Shown piece after piece: positions 49,528 to 59,400 of a DNA stretch of 64,000 nt. The notes below the pieces were generated by a model. That model saw only the letters and a list, made by a program, of their open reading frames with translations, did not search any database and was not told the DNA's origin. How positions within the stretch are numbered: the stretch's first letter is position 1; each line of letters opens with the position of its first letter. The position numbers and the translations under genes were made by a program. Origin of the DNA: Planctomycetota bacterium (GTDB lineage Bacteria > Planctomycetota > UBA1135 > UBA2386); assembly GCA_019636245.1 (NCBI GenBank), contig JAHBXX010000008.1, positions 62,001 to 126,000 on the forward strand, written 5' to 3'.

Positions 49528-50561
49528 CGGCCCGATCGATGTTGTTCCTCGTCGTCGCCATGCTGGCGGCGCCCCGGCTGGCGGTGGCCCAGGACGCCTT
49601 CCCGCCGGGCGTCACGGCCGAGGTGCAGGAGGCGATCCAGCGCGGTCTGGCGTGGTTGTCCCGCAACCAGGGCAACGATGGCAGCTGGCGCAACGCCGGC
49701 GGCTACGGCAGCTACCCGGCGGCGATGACCGGGCTCGCCGGCATGGCGCTGGTCGCCGGCGGTTCGACGCCGACGCGCGGCCGCCACTGGCGCGAGGTGC
49801 GACAGTCGGTCGACTTCCTGCTCAAGCACGCCGACGCCGGCAGCGGCGTGATCTCCGTGCCGCAGGAGGAGGGGCGCAGCATGTACGGCCATGGCTTCGC
49901 GACCCTCTACCTCGCGTCCGTGTTCGGCATGGAAGAGGACCTGCGCAAGCAGGAGAAGCTGAAGCGCGTGCTCGACCGGGCGGTCGCCCTGATCGCCGCC
50001 GCCCAGTCGACGGCCGGCGGCTGGATCTACACCCCGGATTCGAACAGCGACGAAGGCAGCGTCACGGTCACCCAGGTGCAGGCCCTGCGCGCCTGCCGCA
50101 TGGCGGGCATCGTCGTCGACAAGAAGACCGTCGACCGGGCGATCGACTACATCAAGCGCTGCCAGAACGCCGACGGCAGCATCCGCTACAGCCTCAACTC
50201 GGGCGGCGGCGGCCGGCCGGCCATCACCGCCGCCGGCGTCGCGGTGCTCTACAACGCCGGCGTCTACGACGACCAGCCGTTCGTCGACAAGGCGGTGCAG
50301 TACTGCAAGAAGCACATCCAGGTCTCGGTCGACAACACCGGCCACCACTACTACACGCACCTGTACTGGAGCCAGGCGCTCTACCAGCGCGGCGGTGACG
50401 ACTGGCGCGACTACTACGCCAAGATGTCGAACTGGCTGCTGAAGCAGCAGCGCAAGGACGGCAGCTGGGAAGGCGACGGCATCGGCGCGGTCTACGGCAC
50501 CGCGATCGCGCTGATCGTGCTGCAGCTGCCCTACGCGCTGGCGCCGATCTACCAACGCTGA
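49524..50561 (+). CDS. Toroid (prenyltransferase/squalene-cyclase-like) repeat protein
   Basis: A 345-residue secreted protein with a signal peptide (AMLAAPRLAVAQ) and helical repeats with QxxDGSW-type motifs: GNDGSWRNAGG, STAGGWIYTP, NADGSIRYS and KDGSWEGDG. These are the QW-like motifs of the terpenoid cyclase/prenyltransferase alpha-alpha toroid. The DDTA-type catalytic motif of cyclases is not seen, so it is likely a binding domain. The gene overlaps the previous stop by four bases (ATGA). Confidence 0.87.
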   Translation: MTARSMLFLVVAMLAAPRLAVAQDAFPPGVTAEVQEAIQRGLAWLSRNQGNDGSWRNAGGYGSYPAAMTGLAGMALVAGGSTPTRGRHWREVRQSVDFLLKHADAGSGVISVPQEEGRSMYGHGFATLYLASVFGMEEDLRKQEKLKRVLDRAVALIAAAQSTAGGWIYTPDSNSDEGSVTVTQVQALRACRMAGIVVDKKTVDRAIDYIKRCQNADGSIRYSLNSGGGGRPAITAAGVAVLYNAGVYDDQPFVDKAVQYCKKHIQVSVDNTGHHYYTHLYWSQALYQRGGDDWRDYYAKMSNWLLKQQRKDGSWEGDGIGAVYGTAIALIVLQLPYALAPIYQR

Positions 50562-50636
50562 TGGCGGACCGCCCGACCATGCGACAGACTCCCACGAACG
50601 CGGCGCCGAGGCCGCTCCGCCGCTGACGGGCCCGCG

Positions 50637-52823
50637 ATGCTGGCGATCGCCTTCCTGAATCCGATGCTGCTGGTCGCGCTGCCGCTGTGCGCGATCCCGA
50701 TCGTCATCCATCTGCTCAACCGCCGGCGGTTCCGGCAGGTGCCCTGGGCGGCGATGGAGTACCTGCTGGCGGCGATGCGGCGCAACCGCAAGCGGCTGCG
50801 CATGGAGCAGTGGCTGGTGCTGCTGCTGCGGACTCTTGCCGTGCTGCTGCTGGTGCTGCTGGTCGGCCGGCCGCAGCTGACCGGCAGCGGACTGCTCGGC
50901 GGACGCACCCACCACGTCGTCGTGCTGGACGACAGCGCCTCGATGGCGCAGCGCAGCGGCAGCGCGACGCTGTTCGCCAAGGCCCAGGAGCGCCTGCGGG
51001 GGCTCGTCGACGATCTCGCCAGCCGCCGCGACGGTGACCTGCTGTCGATCGTGCGCACCAGCCGACCGCACCGTCCGGACCTCTGGCAGCAGCGCATCGG
51101 CCCCGACCTGGGTCGCCGCACCGCGGCGATGGCGAAGGAGTGGAGCGTCGGCCACGGCGCGCCGGACCTCGGCCTCGCCCTGCAGGCGACGGTGCAGCGC
51201 GCCGCCGAGACGCGGGCGGCCCGGACCGAGTACCACCTGCTCGGCGACCGGCGTGCGCGCGACTGGCTCACCGAGGACGACAAGGCGAAGCCGTCGGTGC
51301 TGGCGGCGCTGGCCGCGATGGCGGCCGACGATCGCCTGACCGTGCTCCCGGTCGGCGGCCACCACGCCAACCTCGCCGTCGTCGAAGTGCGGCTGGTCGA
51401 CCGGCTCGCCGTCGCCGGCGTGCCGACGCGCCTCGCCGTGGTCGTGCAGAACTTCGGCCTCGACCCGACGACGCCGTGCACGGTCGCGACCGAGGTCGAC
51501 GGCCAGAGCCGCGTCGTGCAGACGGTGCCCGCGCTGCTGCCGGGCGAACGCACCGCGCTGCCGGTCGAGCACACGTTCCACCGGCCCGGATTCCATCGCA
51601 TCGAGGCGCAGCTGGAGGCGACCGACGCCTATCCGGTGGACGATCGGCGCGTGCTGGCGCTCGAGGTGCGCGACCGCAGCCGCGTGCTGCTGGTCGACGG
51701 CCAGCCCGACGAGGAGCAGGGCGAGACGTTCTTCCTGCAGGCGGCGATGGAGCTGGCGGCAACAGGCATCGAACCGCAGGTGGTGACCGAGACGGCACTG
51801 GCCACGATCGACCTCGGCCCATTCGATTTCGTGTGGCTGTGCAACGTCGCCGCGCCGTCGCCGGCCGTGGCCCAGAAGCTCGAGCAGTACGTCGCCGCCG
51901 GCGGCGGCCTCGGCATTGCTGCCGGCAACCAGGTGGATGCGCCGCGCTACGCCGAGCTGCTGTGGCGTGATGGCGACGGGCCGCAGCCGCTGCCGTTCGG
52001 CGAGGTGGCGGGCGACCCGGATCGACCCGAGACCGCCGTGCTGGTGGCGCCGGAGCACCCGATCTGCGAACGCGTCGCGGAGGTGCTCGATCTGCTGTTC
52101 GCCAGGGTGCTGCTGGTGAAACGCTGGCTCACGATCGAGGAGCCGGCGGGTCACGGCGCCGCCGTGGTCGCGCGCATCGGCGGCAGCGACGGGCCGCCGC
52201 TGCTGGTGGCGCGCGCGTCCGGCTCTGGGGGGGCGGTGGTGCAGCTCGCCGTCACCGCGGACCGCGCCTGGTCCAACCTGCCGAGCACCGATCTGTTCGT
52301 GGTGCTCGCCAACCAGTTGCACGGCTTCGGCGCCCGCCGCGGCGAAGTGGCCGGCAACAACCTGCTGGCCGAAGACACGTTGTCCCTGCACCTCGATCCC
52401 GGCATCCACCGTGCCGACGTCACCGTGCGCGCCCTTGCCGAGGACGGCGAGCAGCGCACCTACACCGCCGTCGAGAGTGCGCCAACGGACGGCGCCGCTC
52501 CCGGTCTCGCGCTGTCGATCGGCCTCGGCGAGCTGCACCACCTCGGCGCGCACGAGCTGGAACTGCTGCGGCACGATGGCGTGCCGGACGTGCGGCTGTT
52601 CGCGCGCAATCCGCCGATCGCGGAGAGCAACCTGCTGCCGTTCGCCACGACCGCGTTCGCGCGGCTCTACCCGCCGGAGCTGGGCGCGCGGGTGGCCTTC
52701 GTCGAGGGCGATGGGCTGGCCGGGGAGGGCGGCGAGGGCGAGCTCTGGCGCCTGGTCGCGGCGGTGCTGCTCGCCGGGCTGCTGGTGGAATCGCTGCTGG
52801 CGTGGAGGTTCGGGCGCCGCTAG
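50637..52823 (+). CDS. BatA-type membrane protein with VWA domain
   Basis: A 728-residue protein. It opens with the BatA/aerotolerance N-terminal membrane domain (FLNPMLLVALPLCAIPIVIHLLNRRR, in two stretches) and a second helix near 60-85, then a VWA domain with the metal site VVLDDSASMAQ near 95-110, and a later region (EEQGETFFLQAAMELAA... LCNVAAPSPAVAQ) that resembles a glutamine-amidotransferase-like fold. A C-terminal membrane helix closes it. VWA/BatA proteins usually accompany MoxR and DUF58 genes, which are not in the window. It begins 75 bases after the previous stop. Confidence 0.88.
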   Translation: MLAIAFLNPMLLVALPLCAIPIVIHLLNRRRFRQVPWAAMEYLLAAMRRNRKRLRMEQWLVLLLRTLAVLLLVLLVGRPQLTGSGLLGGRTHHVVVLDDSASMAQRSGSATLFAKAQERLRGLVDDLASRRDGDLLSIVRTSRPHRPDLWQQRIGPDLGRRTAAMAKEWSVGHGAPDLGLALQATVQRAAETRAARTEYHLLGDRRARDWLTEDDKAKPSVLAALAAMAADDRLTVLPVGGHHANLAVVEVRLVDRLAVAGVPTRLAVVVQNFGLDPTTPCTVATEVDGQSRVVQTVPALLPGERTALPVEHTFHRPGFHRIEAQLEATDAYPVDDRRVLALEVRDRSRVLLVDGQPDEEQGETFFLQAAMELAATGIEPQVVTETALATIDLGPFDFVWLCNVAAPSPAVAQKLEQYVAAGGGLGIAAGNQVDAPRYAELLWRDGDGPQPLPFGEVAGDPDRPETAVLVAPEHPICERVAEVLDLLFARVLLVKRWLTIEEPAGHGAAVVARIGGSDGPPLLVARASGSGGAVVQLAVTADRAWSNLPSTDLFVVLANQLHGFGARRGEVAGNNLLAEDTLSLHLDPGIHRADVTVRALAEDGEQRTYTAVESAPTDGAAPGLALSIGLGELHHLGAHELELLRHDGVPDVRLFARNPPIAESNLLPFATTAFARLYPPELGARVAFVEGDGLAGEGGEGELWRLVAAVLLAGLLVESLLAWRFGRR

Positions 52824-52838
52824 GCGCCGGGCGACGTC

Positions 52839-55307
52839 ATGGACCAACTGCTGCAGTGGCTGGCCGCGTGGAAGGGCATCGCCGTCGAGCGCGGCGCCGA
52901 ACTGCGCTTCGAGTTCGGCAGCTTCCCCACCGGCGGCCTCGGCATGCTGGTGCTGATGGGCGTGGCGCTGGCGGTGGGCCTCGTGGCGCTGATCTACCGC
53001 CGCGACGGCCACAACCTGACGCTGCCGCAGCGCGGCCTGCTCGGCGCGCTGCGGGCGCTCGCCGTGCTGGCGGTGCTGCTGGTGCTGCTCGAACCCAACC
53101 TCGTCACCGTCCGGCACGAGACGCGGCCGGGGCATGTGATCCTGCTCGTCGACACCTCGCAGTCGATGACCCACCAGGATGCGTGGCGGCGGGACGCCGT
53201 GCAGCGGCTCGCGGACGGCTGGCGCGACTTCGGCGTCGCCGACCCGGCGGCGGCGACCCGCCTGCAGCTGGTGCAGGCGCTGCTGGCCCACGGCGACGGC
53301 GAGTTGCTGCGGCGACTGGCCGCGCGCAACCAGCTGCAGCTCTACGGGTTCGCCGGCAGCCTCGAGCACCTGCCACTGCTGCCGGCACCCGAGCCGGCGA
53401 CGGGCAGCCCGCCGCCGGCACCGCGGCTCGACCTCGAGGCGCTGCGGGCCGAGGGCCGGTCGTCGAACCCCGGCGCCGCCCTGCGCACCGCGCTCGATCG
53501 CAGCCGCAACGCCGAGATCGCCGGCGTGGTCCTGATCGGCGACGGCCGCCGCAATGCCGGCCCGCAGGCGGTCGAGATCGTGCGGTTGCTGCAGCAGCGC
53601 CGCGTTCCGCACACGCTGGTGCTCGGCATCGGCGATCCGTCGGCGACGCAGACCCTGGCGCTCGCCCGCCTCGAGGCGCCGCAGAAGGTGTTCCAGCGCG
53701 ATCCGTTCACCCTGCAGTCGGTGCTCGTCTGCCAGGGCTATGAGCCGCTGGTCGTCACGGCGCGCTTGCTGCGGATCGACGAGCAGGGCAACCAGATCGT
53801 GGTCGCGACTCGCCAGGTGCCGATCGGCGGCGACCAGGTCGAGGTCGCCGTCGAGTGGAAGGACGTCACCGCCGACGTGCCGGGCCGGTTCCTGTTCCGG
53901 GCCGAGGTGCTGCCGCCGGACGGCGAGCCGCCGCTGGCCGAGCGGCACAGCAAGACGGCGCCCATCGAGGTGCTCGGCGAACGGCTGCGGCTGCTGCTGA
54001 TCGCCGGCGCGCCCAGCCACGAGTTCCAGATCCTGCGCAACCAGCTGATCCGCGACAAGACGATCGACGTCGCCTGCTGGTTGCAGAGCGCCGACGCGAA
54101 CTTCCCGCAGGACGGCAACGAAGGCGTGCGCATCACCGAGCTGCCGGCCGATCGCCAGGCCCTCGATCCGTACGACGTCGTCGTGTTGATCGACCCCGAT
54201 CCGACGCGGCTGACGCCGCGGTTCTGCGAGCAGCTGCAACAGCACATAGTCGAGGGCGGCTGCGGCCTCTGGTGGGTGTGCGGCGAGAAGCACTCGCTCG
54301 AGGCGATGCGCCCGTTGGCGTCGACGCGTCCACTGGCCGACCTGCTGCCGATCGTGCCCGACATCGAGTACGCCGAGCGCAAGATCATCGGCTTCGGGGT
54401 CGCGTTCCCGCGCCCTTGGCCGTACCGGCTCGCCGCCGAGGGCGAGGAGGGACTCGGCGCCAAGGTCACGCGCATCGCCGACGGACGCGACGAGAGCCGG
54501 CGTCTGTGGGGGCGGTTGCCCGGCTTCCACTTCTGGTTCCCGGTCCTGCGGTCGAAGCCGATCGCCATCACGATCGCCGAGCATCCGGATCCGGAACGAC
54601 GCAGCGGCGACCGGGCGATGCCGATGATCGCCATGCAGAACGTCGGCGCGGGTCGAGTGCTCTACAGCGGCACCGACGAGACCTACCGCTGGCGGTCGAT
54701 CCACCCGGACGCCTACGACCGGTTCTGGGTCGGCGGCATCCGCCACCTGTTCGAGGGCCGGCTGCAGGCCGGCAACAGCCGGCTGCGCCTCAGCGCCAGC
54801 GACGAGAAGATCGACCTCGGCGAGTCGATCGAACTGGTCGCCGACGCCAGGGACGAGGCGTTGCAGCCGCTCGTCGCCGAGTCGTTCGGCGTCGTCGCCG
54901 AACGCGACGGCGGCACGCCCGAGACCCTGACCTTGCACCCGGTCGAGGGCGCGCCTGGTCGCTACGCGACGCGCTGGCGACCGACGCAGCTCGGCAGCTA
55001 CCGCGTGCAGCCGGCCCAACGGCTCGGCAAGCACACCGAGGTCGCGTTCCAGGTCGCGCCGGCGCTGGCGGAGCGGCCGGGGCCGATGGACCGCGCCGAG
55101 CTGGCGGCGATCGCCGCCACCACCGGCGGCGAACTCTGCGACACGCCGGCGGCCCTGCTCGCCGCCGTCGACCGGATTCCGTCGCGCTCGGCCACCGACA
55201 CCTACCGCATGCCGCACGCGATCTGGGACGGCTGGCCGACGGTGGCCTTCGTGTTGGTCGTGCTCGCCCTCGAGTGGCTGCTGCGCAAGCGCTTCAACCT
55301 GCTGTGA
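52839..55307 (+). CDS. Membrane VWA protein with GATase-like domain
   Basis: An 822-residue protein with N-terminal membrane helices (about 36-55 and 65-85), a VWA domain with LVDTSQSM near residue 106, a beta-rich middle, then a glutamine-amidotransferase-like domain (LLLIAGAPSHEFQILRNQL, DPYDVVVLIDPDPTRL) and a C-terminal membrane segment ending in EWLLRKRFNLL. It is a partner of the BatA-type protein 15 bases upstream by gene order. It has no known enzyme residues in the GATase-like part. Confidence 0.86.
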   Translation: MDQLLQWLAAWKGIAVERGAELRFEFGSFPTGGLGMLVLMGVALAVGLVALIYRRDGHNLTLPQRGLLGALRALAVLAVLLVLLEPNLVTVRHETRPGHVILLVDTSQSMTHQDAWRRDAVQRLADGWRDFGVADPAAATRLQLVQALLAHGDGELLRRLAARNQLQLYGFAGSLEHLPLLPAPEPATGSPPPAPRLDLEALRAEGRSSNPGAALRTALDRSRNAEIAGVVLIGDGRRNAGPQAVEIVRLLQQRRVPHTLVLGIGDPSATQTLALARLEAPQKVFQRDPFTLQSVLVCQGYEPLVVTARLLRIDEQGNQIVVATRQVPIGGDQVEVAVEWKDVTADVPGRFLFRAEVLPPDGEPPLAERHSKTAPIEVLGERLRLLLIAGAPSHEFQILRNQLIRDKTIDVACWLQSADANFPQDGNEGVRITELPADRQALDPYDVVVLIDPDPTRLTPRFCEQLQQHIVEGGCGLWWVCGEKHSLEAMRPLASTRPLADLLPIVPDIEYAERKIIGFGVAFPRPWPYRLAAEGEEGLGAKVTRIADGRDESRRLWGRLPGFHFWFPVLRSKPIAITIAEHPDPERRSGDRAMPMIAMQNVGAGRVLYSGTDETYRWRSIHPDAYDRFWVGGIRHLFEGRLQAGNSRLRLSASDEKIDLGESIELVADARDEALQPLVAESFGVVAERDGGTPETLTLHPVEGAPGRYATRWRPTQLGSYRVQPAQRLGKHTEVAFQVAPALAERPGPMDRAELAAIAATTGGELCDTPAALLAAVDRIPSRSATDTYRMPHAIWDGWPTVAFVLVVLALEWLLRKRFNLL

Positions 55308-57535
55308 ACTCCACCTCGAACAACGCGGTGTCCGCCGGGCCGATGCCGTCCCTCGGCGGCGCCCCGGCCGAACTGCACCGGCTGCGGGCGCGGGCACGGC
55401 GCGGCCTGTGGCTCGAGGCCCTCGGCAGCCTGGGCCTGCTGCTGCTCGGCTACGCGGTGCCGACCCTGGTGACCGACCGCAGCCTGCGGCTCGAGTGGAT
55501 CTTCCGCTGCCTGCTGCTCGCCAGCTTCGTCGTCGTGCTCGTCCGGGTGGTGCGGCGCCGGCTGGTCACGCCGCTGGCGGTGCCGCTGACCGCGGAGGAA
55601 CTGGCACTCGCCGTCGAGCGCCGCGCGCCCGACCTGGCGCAGTCGCTGATCAGCGCGCTGCAGTTCGAACGCGACCTGCGCGGCGGCGGTGCCAGCGCCG
55701 GGATCGAGTCGCCGGCGCTGAAGGCGAACGTGGTCGAAGGCCTCGCCCGCCGCGCCGGCAGCATCCCGTTCGCCCGGGCGATCGACGCCCGGCGCGTGCG
55801 GCGCTTCGCGCTGGCGGCCGTCGGCGTACTGGCGGTCTTCGGCCTGTGGGCCTGGTATGCGCCCGGATCGCTGGCGATCTGGGCCCAGCGCAACCTGCTG
55901 CTGACCAACGTCGACTGGCCGCGCCGCACGGAACTCGCGTTCGCCGACACCGGCGACGAGGTGCGGCTGCCGCAGGGCGACGCGCTGACGGTGCGCGTCA
56001 CCGCGCGCCGCGGCGACCCCGAGCAGGTCCACCTGGACTACGAGTTCGCCGGCGGCGAGCGCGGCACCGAGCCGATGCGCCGCACCGGCGAGGGCGAGTT
56101 CACCTGGACGCTCGATGCCGTGCTCGGCGACGCGACGCTGCGCGCCCAGGGCGGCGACTCGCTGCCGGTCGAGCTGCGCGTGCGCACGGTCGAGCGGCCG
56201 CGGCTGGAGGACCTGCGGGTGCGCGTGACCCATCCGGACTACATGGAGCAGCCGCCCTACGAGGCGCCGGCCACCGAGGGCGAGCTGCGGCTGCCGAAGG
56301 GGGCCCGGCTCGACGTCGAGGGCCGCAGCCACAAACCGATCGACGGCGCGTTCCTGCTGCTCGGCGGCGACCTGAAGATCGGGCTCGAGCGCGGTCCCGA
56401 CGCGCACTCGTTCCGCGGCGGGTTCGCGCCGCCGGCGGGAGGGCTGCTGGTGTGCGACGTGGTCGACCGCGACCGGCTCGGCGCCGCCACGCCGCCGAAG
56501 TGGCTGCTGCGCGTCGGCGACGACGCGGCGCCAGTCCTGGAGTTCCGCCTGCGCGGCGTCAGCGCGTCGATCTCGGCGTTCGCCCGCATCCCGGGCGAAC
56601 TCAAGGTGCGCGACGACTTCGGCCTGCGCGAGATCGGCGCTGCCGTGCGCATCGTCGAGGAGGGGACGGCCACCGGCGGCGAGGCCACGGGCGCGGCGCC
56701 GTTCGAGCCGGCCGTGGCTGCGTTCGAGGCGGCGCTGCCGCGCGGCGCGCGGCGCCACGAGACCCCGGCGGTGGTCGATCTCCTGCAGTGGAACCGCGGC
56801 GGCGACGAACACGCCGAGCAGAACCGCATCCGTCCCGGCATGCTGCTGTCGCTGCGCTACCACGCCCGCGACAACTTCGGACCCGGCGAGCCGCATACCG
56901 GCTTCGGCGAGACCATGACCTTCCGCATCGTGACGCGCGACAAGCTGGTCGAGGACCTGCGCCGCCGGCAGGTCGAGCAGCGCCAGGAACTGAAGCGCAT
57001 CGCCGACGAGGTCCGGGCGGCGACCCAGGAGCTGCGCGAGGCGGATCCGCCGGGGGCTGGCGACCGGCGCCCGCAGGTCGAGGCGCGGCTGCACGTGCTG
57101 GCGCGGCAGCAGCAGGCGCTGGCCCGCCGCACGGCCTTCGTCGGCGAGGCCTACCAGCGCCTGCTGTGGGAATACGAGAACAACCGCCTGATCGAGGCCA
57201 ACAAGGTGCGCCAGATCGAGACCGCCATCCCGGCGCCGCTGGCCGCCGTCGCCAGGGACGACATGCCGGCGGCGGGCCGGCGCATCGAGGCCTTCGCCGG
57301 CGCCGGTGACGGGGCGGCCAGGAGCGCGGCGACCGAGGCCTGCGCCGCCGTGCTGCGGCGGCTCGAGGCCATCCTGGCGCAGATGGAGCAGGCCGAGAAC
57401 CTGGCCGCCCTGCTCGAAGAGCTGCGCCACGTCATAATGATCGAGGATTCCGCGATCCGCGACGTCGAAAGCCGCGTCAGGGACCGCGAGCGCGACCTGT
57501 TCGGTCCCGGCAAGTCCCAGCAGCAACCGAGGTGA
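55304..57535 (+). CDS. DUF4175-like membrane protein with coiled coil
   Basis: A 743-residue protein. Its N-terminal third carries about three membrane segments (45-60, 65-80, 165-185); the middle (200-550) has Ig-like beta strands (RVTHPDYMEQPPYE, VELRVRTVERPRLEDL); the last 190 residues form coiled coils (LVEDLRRRQVEQRQELK). This is the layout of DUF4175-like planctomycete proteins that sit beside BatA/VWA genes. The start is GTG overlapping the upstream stop (GTGA). Function unknown, maybe a scaffold across the envelope. Confidence 0.78.
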   Translation: MNSTSNNAVSAGPMPSLGGAPAELHRLRARARRGLWLEALGSLGLLLLGYAVPTLVTDRSLRLEWIFRCLLLASFVVVLVRVVRRRLVTPLAVPLTAEELALAVERRAPDLAQSLISALQFERDLRGGGASAGIESPALKANVVEGLARRAGSIPFARAIDARRVRRFALAAVGVLAVFGLWAWYAPGSLAIWAQRNLLLTNVDWPRRTELAFADTGDEVRLPQGDALTVRVTARRGDPEQVHLDYEFAGGERGTEPMRRTGEGEFTWTLDAVLGDATLRAQGGDSLPVELRVRTVERPRLEDLRVRVTHPDYMEQPPYEAPATEGELRLPKGARLDVEGRSHKPIDGAFLLLGGDLKIGLERGPDAHSFRGGFAPPAGGLLVCDVVDRDRLGAATPPKWLLRVGDDAAPVLEFRLRGVSASISAFARIPGELKVRDDFGLREIGAAVRIVEEGTATGGEATGAAPFEPAVAAFEAALPRGARRHETPAVVDLLQWNRGGDEHAEQNRIRPGMLLSLRYHARDNFGPGEPHTGFGETMTFRIVTRDKLVEDLRRRQVEQRQELKRIADEVRAATQELREADPPGAGDRRPQVEARLHVLARQQQALARRTAFVGEAYQRLLWEYENNRLIEANKVRQIETAIPAPLAAVARDDMPAAGRRIEAFAGAGDGAARSAATEACAAVLRRLEAILAQMEQAENLAALLEELRHVIMIEDSAIRDVESRVRDRERDLFGPGKSQQQPR

Positions 57536-57537
57536 CG

Positions 57538-59400
57538 ATGCACGCACTAGGCAAGACCCTTCTCCTGGCCGCGATCACGTTGCTGGCCGGGGCCGCTTCG
57601 GCGTCGCTGCCGGCGCAGGGGGCGCCGCCGACGGCGCAGAGCAAGCAGGAGCAGGCGCGCACCCGGTTCCGCGAGCTGACCGATCGCATGCAGAAGCTGA
57701 TGGTGGTGCTGCAGCAGTCGGAGCCCGAGGACAGCAAGCTGATCGCCGTCGGCCTGACGTTCGTGCAGGAGAAGAAGCTGCACCCGCGGCTCGAGCACGC
57801 CAGCGCGCTGATGCAGCAGGAGCGCTGGGACGATGCCCTGGCGGTGATGACCGAGCTGCGGCAGGACCTCGGCCGGCTCTACGAGCTGCTGCAGAACCGC
57901 AACCTCGATCTGCGCCGGCTGATGGAGGAGATCCAGCGCCTGCAGGGGTTCCGCGACCGCGTCGAGCAACTGGCCAGGGAGCAGGGCGAGCGCAAGCAGG
58001 ACTCGGTGCGCGTCGAGGACCTGGAGCGGCATCTCGCCGCGATAGAGGCCCAGCGCCAGCGGGCCGAGACGCTGCTGGCGCAGCAGCAGGCGTTGCGCGG
58101 CGAGACCGCCCAGCTGGGCGTGGACGGCGCCGGCGCCGCTGCCGCCGCGAAGGCGCTGGCCGGCCGCGAGGGCCAGCTGGCACAGGAGACCGACCGCCTG
58201 GCCAAGGACCTGGCGGCGCTCGATCGCGAGGCCGCCGCGCGCCAGGGCGAAGGCGCGCCGCCCACGGCGCCCGGCGACGACAGCAGCGCCGGCGCGGCTG
58301 CCGCAGCCCGCGCCATGGGCCAGGCCGAGCAGCAGCTCGGCGGCAACCGGCCGGAGTCGTCGCTCCGCGACCAGGAGCACGCCATCGAGCAGCTGCGGCG
58401 CACGATCGAACGGCTCGAGGCGATGGCCGAGGCGGCGCGCCGGGAGCTGCTGAAGTTGCCGTTCGACCAGCTGGCACAGCGGCAGGAACAGACGCAGCAG
58501 GCGACCGACGCGCTGTCCCGCGCGATGGAACAGTCGGAGCAGGAGAGCGACGGCGCCGACGGCCGGCCGACGCCGGGCAAGAACCGCGTGCAGCAGGCGG
58601 TGCCCAAGCAGCGGGCCGCGGCGGGCCAGCTCAGGGAGGAGAAGCCGGCCAAGCAGAAGCAGCAGGACGCCAAGGAAGACCTCGAGGCCGCCCAGCGCGA
58701 ACTCGACGAAGCGCTGGCCCAGCTGCGCCAGCAGCTGCAGGACGAGGTGCTGCGCGCGCTCGAGGAGCGCTTCACCGCGATGCTGCAGCAGCAGCGCGAC
58801 CTGTCGCTGCAGACCCTGACGCTGGACAAGACCCGCCAGAGCGTGCCGGGGGCGCCCGGCAACCTGCCGGCGGCATTGGCCGAGAAGATCCAGCTGGTCG
58901 CCACCGGCGAGAGCGACCTCGAGATCGAGGCCGCCGATGCCCTGAAGCTGCTCGCCGAGGACGGCACCACCGCGGTGTTCCCGCCGCTGGTCGAGCAGTT
59001 GCGCGACGACCTGCACGCGGTCGCGAGGCGTTGCCGGCAGCAGGAGACCGGCGCCGCCGTGCAGGCCGGCCAGCGCGACGTCGAGGACCTGCTCGAGCTG
59101 CTGATCGGCGCGCTGCGCCGCACGATCGAGCGCCGCGAGGCCGGCGAGGCGGGCAGCTGCGACGGCGGGGCGCCGCCGCTGGTGCCGGTGTCCGCCGAAC
59201 TGAAGGTGTTGCGCATCCTGCAGGATCGCGTCAACAAGGCGACGAAGGAGTTCGACGGCCGCGAGGCCGAGCAGAAGGCCTCGGCGGCAGGGCGCTCCGA
59301 GACGGATCGGCTGGCCGACAAGCAGGCTCGCGTGCGCGACCTGATGCGGCGCCTGGCGGTGAAGCTCGGCAAGGAGAACGACGCCGTGGAGGGCCGATGA
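57538..59400 (+). CDS. Periplasmic coiled-coil protein
   Basis: A 620-residue protein with a signal peptide (TLLLAAITLLAGAASAS) and almost wholly coiled-coil sequence rich in Gln, Glu, Arg and Ala, with low-complexity breaks around 210-250 and 320-370. A GTG at 57532 overlaps the previous stop, but ATG at 57538 is preceded by GAGGTGA and was chosen. No family recognised. It probably forms a long rod that links the membrane protein before it to the TPR protein after it. Confidence 0.78.
   Translation: MHALGKTLLLAAITLLAGAASASLPAQGAPPTAQSKQEQARTRFRELTDRMQKLMVVLQQSEPEDSKLIAVGLTFVQEKKLHPRLEHASALMQQERWDDALAVMTELRQDLGRLYELLQNRNLDLRRLMEEIQRLQGFRDRVEQLAREQGERKQDSVRVEDLERHLAAIEAQRQRAETLLAQQQALRGETAQLGVDGAGAAAAAKALAGREGQLAQETDRLAKDLAALDREAAARQGEGAPPTAPGDDSSAGAAAAARAMGQAEQQLGGNRPESSLRDQEHAIEQLRRTIERLEAMAEAARRELLKLPFDQLAQRQEQTQQATDALSRAMEQSEQESDGADGRPTPGKNRVQQAVPKQRAAAGQLREEKPAKQKQQDAKEDLEAAQRELDEALAQLRQQLQDEVLRALEERFTAMLQQQRDLSLQTLTLDKTRQSVPGAPGNLPAALAEKIQLVATGESDLEIEAADALKLLAEDGTTAVFPPLVEQLRDDLHAVARRCRQQETGAAVQAGQRDVEDLLELLIGALRRTIERREAGEAGSCDGGAPPLVPVSAELKVLRILQDRVNKATKEFDGREAEQKASAAGRSETDRLADKQARVRDLMRRLAVKLGKENDAVEGR

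Noticed and set aside
49500-55397. A minus-strand open frame of almost 2000 codons
   Set aside because: It is the mirror of well-supported plus-strand genes with full domain motifs; its product is Arg/Gly/Gln-rich, as in frames opened by high GC. Similar shadows at 284-1363, 14183-17860 and 31031-32140 (upstream part) were left out.
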